Shown: piece by piece, positions 58,125 to 64,000 of the stretch | Layout: each line of letters opens with the position of its first letter | Position numbering within the stretch: the stretch's first letter is position 1 | Source: Irpex lacteus | Lineage: Eukaryota > Basidiomycota > Agaricomycetes > Polyporales > Irpicaceae | Assembly: GCA_001986395.2 (NCBI GenBank) | Contig: MQVO02000006.1 | Coordinates: 62,001-126,000 of the forward strand | Direction: 5' to 3' | DNA length: 64,000 nt | Position numbers and translations under genes: made by a program | The notes under the pieces: model-generated | What the model saw: only the letters and a program-made list of their open reading frames with translations | Databases searched by the model: none | Told to the model about the DNA's origin: nothing

Positions 58125-60214
58125 ATGGACGCTGTATTTTTGCCGCTTGCCGATGCACTCGGTGCTTCAGTCGACCAGATCAAGGTACGCTGTGCAGCAG
58201 ACGTCAAAATTGCGCTTATTCATCGACCTCGTTGTCTATTGCTCTAGCTCATCAGCTGTTTGCTCATTGCCTACCCCCTCGGCAGCGTGTTCATTCGCAT
58301 ACCGAACAACCAGCCTAACCTCAAGCATCTGTTCAATGTGGTCGTCACGCTCATATACTTCATACCGGTCTTGAACCTATGGGACGGCTTCCTGCAGTTA
58401 TTGGCTGACGTTCTGGTGACCTACTACGTGGCAAAAAATGTCAGGAGCGCAAACATGCCATGGATAGTATTCGGGTAAGTGACAAGCGCTCGACTGAACA
58501 GGAAGATTGCTTTCTCACTTCGTGTGTAGACTCGTGTTTGGCCATTTGACAGTCAAGTAATGTAGTTTTATTCCCTTTTAACCTCCAGCTCTAACATGCC
58601 TTTTAGCCATGTTATCCGTGCTATCTTCCAATTCAGTTATGAGACCTTTGAGGTCACTGGCCCTCAGATGGTGCTTGTTATGAAACTCACAACCTTCGCC
58701 TGGAACGTGTATGATGGTCGCCGCCCTTCCGACGTAAGTGCATACTAATTGCTAATGTTCACCATAGGCCTAACTCCATACTCGTTGTCGTATATAGGAA
58801 CTCGACAAGTGGCAGTCGGAGAAGCGTGTTGTTCAGTACCCAACCTTGATCGAATTCCTTGGTTACGCGTCAGTCAGATTAAATTCCTCATGTGCATATT
58901 GGTACTAACTATTGTATTTTCAGCTTCTACTTCCCGGGTATTCTCGTCGGCCCTTACTTGGAATACGCCAATTACAGGGACCTCATTGATGGCTCTGTCT
59001 TCAAGGTCATCGAGAAGGAATCAGAGGCTCGTCGGGCTGCTGTCACAGTCCCAGGAAGGACCGTTCCTCGCGGACGTAAGCGTGTTGCGTACAGGAAGAT
59101 GGTTACCGGTCTCCTCTACCTTGGTCTCTTTGTCTTCTTTGGCGGGCAGTACAACTTTGCTGTGGCTATTCAAGATTGGTTCCCGACGAAGAGCCTCCTA
59201 TACCGGTACGTCGACTGTACCTTCAACGCAGTCCTTGCCAATGTTCTGATCTTTCGCCCTATCAGTATTGCTATCTTCCAGGTCTGCGGAATCTTCGAAC
59301 GTATGAAGTACTACGCTATCTGGACTTTGACCGAGGTAAGTGTGTCATTTGTCTGACATAGAACTCCCTCTTATACATTCCTTAGGGAGCTGCCATTCTC
59401 ACTGGTCTCGGATTCACTGGTTTCGGCCCAAGTGGCGAAACGCGCTGGGACGGTGCGGCAAACGTCAAAGTTGCCACGATCGAGTTCGCACCGAACATGA
59501 AGGTTCTCCTTGACTCATGGAACATGAAGACCAATGTATGGCTTCGCGAGTGTATTTACAAACGCGTTACTCCTAAAGGCAAGAAGCCCGGTTTCAGGAG
59601 CAGCATGCTCACCTTCGCTACCAGCGCCTTCTGGGTATGTCCTCGGGTTTACTTGCTTCGAGGGTTTAAGTATTGATCCCTGGTTCCATCTCCTATAGCA
59701 CGGTATCTCAGCGGGATACTACCTGACCTTCCTCCTCGGTGGCTTCGTGCAAACCGTCGGTCGACTCTGTCGCAGCAACATACGTCCGCTGTTCCTCCCC
59801 GCCAACTACGTTGAGCAGCGTGGCGGACCTGCTCCTCCTCAGACCACCACCAAGCGCGTCTACGACTTCGTAGGAGCTGTGTTGACAACGCTAATTCTCA
59901 ACTACATGGCGTCGCCCTTCATGCTTCTCAGCTTCCACGACTCGATCCTGGGATGGAGTAGACTCGGTTGGTACGGACACATCCTCATCGGCGGTTCCTT
60001 GGCATTCTTCTATCTTGGCGGCACGAAGTTCTTGAGGAAGACTCAGGCAGCTCGGGCGAAGAAGGCTGGTGTGGCTGTCAATGGGAAGGCCACCGCGAAC
60101 GGGAACGGGAACGGGAAGTCAGCGCCAACGACCCCTGGGGTCGTTCCGGTTCTGCCTCCTTTGGACAGTGTCGTGAAAGAGGTTGAGAAGACGACGTTTG
60201 CCAAGAATTTGTGA
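58125..60214 (+). CDS. ALE1: MBOAT lysophospholipid acyltransferase (LPCAT/ALE1-like)
   Basis: ER membrane enzyme that acylates lysophospholipids, mainly lyso-PC, with acyl-CoA. About 555 residues in eight or so exons with many hydrophobic helices. Key MBOAT parts are visible: FHFS-like FQFSYETFEVTGPQMVLVMK, LIEFLGYAFYFPGILVGPYLEY, the Asn motif DSWNMKTNVWLRECIYKR, and the catalytic-His motif TSAFWHGISAGYYLTF. The N-terminus MDAVFLPLADALGASVDQIK leads into LISCLLIAYPLGSVFIRIP. The C-terminal tail is Lys/Ala/Gly/Asn-rich and cytosolic (TANGNGNGKSAPTT). The active-site His and Asn are both present. It completes the pathway begun by GPC1 at 51705. Confidence 0.93.
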
Positions 60215-61240
60215 GATATAGACACAGTTGTTGTAGACAGTGCGTTGACCATGGACGCCTGGATGGGAGTGATAGAGTCCTGAGTTCTTATGCTGGTATC
60301 TGTTTCTTGCAGTTAATGGTGTTGTCTAGATTCTGCTTGCTGCTATGATTTTGATTGGGTAGTTATCTTGACGAACATACGAAAGCATATGATGCCAGTC
60401 AGCTTACCATGGCCAGTGGCATGGGCTGATAGAAGTTGGACACGATACAGTATCAATCGTCATGCAACTTGAATTGCGCGGAAGGTAATCAAAGGTGCAG
60501 TGAGATAAGTGTATTTCTTCCCTTGTTGTTGCCATACTTCTGTACGGTGATGCGATACCTTAGTATCCGAAAGCTCAATCGGTGGTTTCGGTCCACTCTT
60601 TCTGATTCAAGTCTGATCACAAGGGAACTTTTCATACAGATGGGCGTGCAAGCGTGAGGCAACTTGAATGACACACAACCATTTTGGGCCTAACAAGAAT
60701 GTGTGGTGTACTAAGATAGCAAGAATGTCCTCATCTGATACAATTGGATGTTCTAATCTATCACTGAAAGGAAACAGCCTGCAACCATTGACTTGGCACT
60801 GCAATGCTTTGTAGCGAAGCGCCACCAGAGTCGTTGTCTCTCACAAGGCTCTCAGTTTATCGGGCTTGCAAAAGCCGAGCTGCACTGAACAATGGTATTC
60901 GCGAAGGGGAAATTATCCCGTCACGACCATTATATAACGGCTGTATACGTAGCATTCTACTTGCTTAATCCGCAGCAGAAGATACTGCTGTGTGAACACA
61001 GCCAGGTCGGGGACGTCATACTCCGGGATGCAGTGCCAGCATAAGACGACCATGTTCACTACCATCGATAGTGGCTGTGATCGGCTGACCGAGGAGACGG
61101 TGTTGAATGGTGTTGGGGCCATGGAGGTATAACCACAAAAGGCCAATTTATTATCCCAATCAATTGCATATGGCGTGCCGTGGACTGGTACAGTGATGAC
61201 GGCTTCACGGCAATCCCCAGCTCTGGATGGACCTGGCGAG
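60215..61240. other. Intergenic, CipC upstream region
   Basis: No supported gene, RNA or repeat. It ends at the TATA box of the CipC-like gene. Confidence 0.5.
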
Positions 61241-61248
61241 TATATAAA
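61241..61248 (+). promoter_or_regulatory. TATA box of CipC-like gene
   Basis: TATATAAA 95 bases before the ATG at 61336, followed by a CA-rich leader. This is a strong promoter architecture, usual for stress-induced fungal genes. Confidence 0.65.
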
Positions 61249-61335
61249 CCCCTCTCATCGAGAGGTGTGTTTCCCCAGTTTCAGGACTCACCATCACTAC
61301 CAACACAACATTCTCTAACACACTTCATCCACACA

Positions 61336-61852
61336 ATGGGTTGGTTCGAGCATGATTCCGATGAGGCCAAGGCCTACCACGAGGTTCGCACGCTCCTGCA
61401 TCGTAGTCGTTGTACAACTGTCTCATACTCTTTCTTCCGTAGGTGACCAATGCCCCTCACAAGGCAGCGCTCTCTCACGAGCTCATCGCCGCCGCTGCTT
61501 CCTACGAGGCTGCTAAGGCCTACGAGCAGCATGTCGCCCGCAACAACGGAGGTGTCCCCGTTGAGCACGCAAAGGCCAAGGAGTTCCTGTACGTTTACAT
61601 TCTCAAATATTTACCTGGTACCCTGTACTGACCGTCTCTTCTACCTTTAGTGCTGCTGCTGCCGGTGGTTTCATTGACAAGCTCGTCGAGTCCAAGGGCT
61701 TGGACTTCATCGACAAGGAGAAGGCTAAGCGCCACGGTGAGTTGTTATCGATCATCGCTCTTGTTATGCTCGATCACTGAATTCGTAATTGTCTTTTTAT
61801 AGCCCACGAGCGCAATGAGACTGCGCTCGACGTTTCTCGCAACCAGTTCTGA
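61336..61852 (+). CDS. CipC-like stress-response protein (DUF3759)
   Basis: Four exons, about 115 residues: MGWFEHDSDEAKAYHEV, then PHKAALSHELIAAAASYEAA and KAYEQHVARNNGGVPVEHAK, then AAAAGGFIDKLVESKGLDFI and the end HERNETALDVSRNQF. This matches CipC of Aspergillus, a small soluble helical protein first found as induced by concanamycin and widely up-regulated in basidiomycetes under stress, on wood, or during interaction with other organisms. The molecular function is unknown. The family length is normal and nothing is missing. Strong TATA promoter. Confidence 0.88.
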
Positions 61853-62130
61853 GCTGGCGATGGAAGCATGTAAATGTAATAATATAGCACGCTAGAACTG
61901 TATAAGATATTTCTGAGATTTTACGGTGTGACGACCTGTTAAAAACTTGAGGTCCATGTGAAGACACTTCCAGTCACCTTGCACCACTGGCAGCAACTGG
62001 TACTACGACGAATGTGACGCAAAGGCTTGGCAGAAGGTTCGAATCATCACACCCGTATGGGCGCAGGATCCGACTGATGTGTACCTCATCGTATTCACCT
62101 AATGACAAATGACGCAGCGTAACCATAACC

Positions 62131-64000
62131 CTAGAACACGACTGCGCGAATCAGCCTTTCTGCTGCCTCTGATATGGGTTTCAGTGTGTAGTTCAGCGGG
62201 TCAGGGTATCTGTTTTCTGGCACCTCAGTACTGCAGCCGACGAAACGGTGGACTACGTACGATTGAACCCCGGTGGTCATTTGCGGTGTAGGGTCAAGCT
62301 CCTGCCCATTCTCATTCACAGCCGGTAAGACGTTGAATACGTGCAGGACCGCTGCCATAGTCAGGAAGGCAGTCTCCTTGGCCAAATGTCTTCCGGGACA
62401 GATACTATAAGGTAGGTCAATATTCTCCTCGCATAAGATACACTTTCCCAGAAGCACTCACCGACGTCCAAAACCAAAAGCTAGCCTGTTCGGATCTGGA
62501 ACATTGTGGTCGAGGGCGCCGTCTTTCATGAACCGATCGGGATTAAATCGTTCTGGATCTGGGTAAACATGAGGGTCGCGCAGTATATGCCTGCATCGAC
62601 ATAGGTCAGCAAGGCTGATACTATGTTGATTATCATAAGCCGGTCTTACCATATATTCTGATGAAAGATGCCAATGTGTTTAAGCATAGCGAGATGTGCG
62701 TCACAGGCAAGATACTCACCGCAAGGACGACTGTGCCCTCAGGTATAAAGTACCCCTCGAAGTAGTCATCTGTAATTGCTCGACGTGGGAGGCTGATAGG
62801 GACCACGGGGAGCCACCTCGAGCATTCCATAAGGATGGCATGAATATAAGGGAGATAATTCCAGTCGCCGTAGGTTGGAAGCCTGTCTTGCCCAACGACT
62901 AGGTCTAATTCTTCCTGTGCTTTCTTCTGCACCTCGGGGTGCATTGCCATACAACAGAAGAATGTCTGAATCAAGGAAACCGTCTGACCGCAAGATGTGA
63001 GCTTTAGCTGTTGATACGACTCATCCTCTACAAGACTCACTGTGTCCGCTCCCGCTACAGTTATAAACACGGTTTCATCGTTGAGAGTTAATAAAGACAA
63101 CAATGAAGGGGCTTACCTACGTATGCGATAGCTGTCGCATTCTTAGCGTGTTGCTCTTCTTCACAGTTTCGCTCAGGGTTTCCTCCTTGCGCAATTTCGT
63201 CGATGAGTTCCGATGCCACACATGCAAGTCGAGCCTGATGCCGAATAGAATAAGTATCCCTTGGGAGATATCTCCATTTCCCCTATGACCAAATGCTAAC
63301 CTCATCTGAGCACAATCGTCGCTTGACAGCTTCGAACGACTTGTTGACTGTCGCATCGACCACCGGGCGCCATTTTTTCGCGTATTGTACTGCGGCCGCT
63401 CCAGGAACCCATGACGGGACATATTTCAAGATTGGTAAGAAGTCTATCCAAAACTTTCCCATCAGCCTGCTTTGATTGAATACCTCCGTCGTTTGCTCAG
63501 CTAGCCTGATATAATCATCGTCCATATTTTGCAGTGAACCTGAATGCCGTAAACGATATCCATGATGATTGCAGCAAGAGTACTGGAGTAAATCATCGAT
63601 GTATTAATTAGTGTATTTAATGGGAAAAGAAGATGGTGATATGCTTACAGGCGGATGCACTGTGGGTCCAATGGCTTGCCGAAAGGCTGGTCAAGGCAGC
63701 GCGCAAGGAACTCGTAGATCTCTTTTGTCTGTTTATCGTAGTATTTGGGCGTGACTGTCTGGTTGAAGTGCTGATGAAACATTCGTCGGGTTATCCGCCA
63801 TTGTGGTCCATACGGCATTGTGGACATGTCAAACTGCCACCCCGTTCTATGCCGAGACCATCTAAATCAGCAAAACCTTTCCGTTGGCAGCATTGAATAG
63901 AACGAGTCTTACAGTTCATCAATCGCCTGCTGAGGCTTGTCCGAATAGATTGCAGAGCGCTTCTCCGTAAGCTCAAGGATGATTTCTCCGGAGGAGACTA
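62131..64000 (-). CDS. Cytochrome P450 (paralogue 4), 5' end beyond window, apparent frame break
   Basis: Partial: the anchor and hinge lie past 64000. Visible motifs are ELTEKRSAIYSDKPQQAIDE, TGWQFDMSTMPYGPQWR, LAAIIMDIVYGIQ, MDDDYIRLAEQTTEVF and FWIDFLPILKYVPSWVPG. The I-helix AYVAGADT is built with a 14-nt microexon (63041-63054), then VSLIQTFFCCMAM; NIW comes from the 8-nt microexon 62650-62657. Then PERFNPDRF, FGFGRRICPGRHL, and the end AAERLIRAVVF. Between YGIQ and MDDDY one base seems lost or two gained (63525-63540, next to an A4 run), so the reading frame breaks there. All other joins hold. Same paralogue group as 9963, 34877 and 41008. Confidence 0.85.

Noticed and set aside
62010..62075. 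GGTTCGAATC-like sequence resembling a tRNA T-loop near 62038
   Set aside because: No matching acceptor, D or anticodon arms can be folded around it.

Overview
This window is nuclear DNA of a filamentous basidiomycete, most likely an agaricomycete. Genes are split by many short GT-AG introns of about 45-75 bases. Several products belong to families that are expanded in mushrooms (DUF6533 and DUF6535 membrane proteins, M43 metalloprotease, CipC-like protein, many cytochromes P450). There is no prokaryotic feature, no rRNA, no convincing tRNA, no CRISPR and no intact transposon. I joined exons by eye from reading frames, splice signals and family motifs; outer coordinates are firmer than the internal exon edges.

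Layout. 0-10 kb: class III alcohol dehydrogenase, a tail-anchored acyl-CoA-binding protein, a mitochondrial ribosomal protein, an aldo/keto reductase, mitochondrial GatC and a secreted M43 metalloprotease. 10-20 kb: a P450, a P450 fragment, dUTPase with a divergent SQ/TQ-rich disordered protein, and a P450 of a second type. 21-34 kb: housekeeping genes (TAD1 tRNA deaminase, RRP8 rRNA methyltransferase, a Gfo/Idh/MocA oxidoreductase, a MARVEL protein, a single-pass membrane protein, a WDR89-like protein) with small orphan genes. 35-43 kb: P450 - MFS exporter - P450, all on the plus strand, a small specialised-metabolism or detoxification cassette. 43-51 kb: methylcrotonyl-CoA carboxylase beta, PRP31, a DUF6533 protein and the ISU1 scaffold. 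51-60 kb: glycerophosphocholine acyltransferase GPC1, a DUF6535 protein and the MBOAT lysophospholipid acyltransferase ALE1. 61-64 kb: a CipC-like protein and a P450 cut by the window end.

Two themes stand out. GPC1 (GPC to lyso-PC) and ALE1 (lyso-PC to PC) are successive steps of phosphatidylcholine re-synthesis and lie 4.6 kb apart on the same strand. dUTPase shares a 244-bp divergent promoter with an unrecognised 673-residue protein that carries about 25 SQ/TQ motifs, a three-copy repeat and an N-terminal PIP-box-like motif; the promoter holds a palindromic MluI-type (MCB) box. This suggests, but does not prove, an S-phase or DNA-damage role for the orphan.

Four of the five P450s are paralogues that share the same 14-nt and 8-nt microexons. 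Four otherwise intact genes (two of these P450s, the MFS exporter, the Gfo/Idh oxidoreductase) each show one apparent frame break. Either the assembly has indel errors or these accessory genes are starting to decay.
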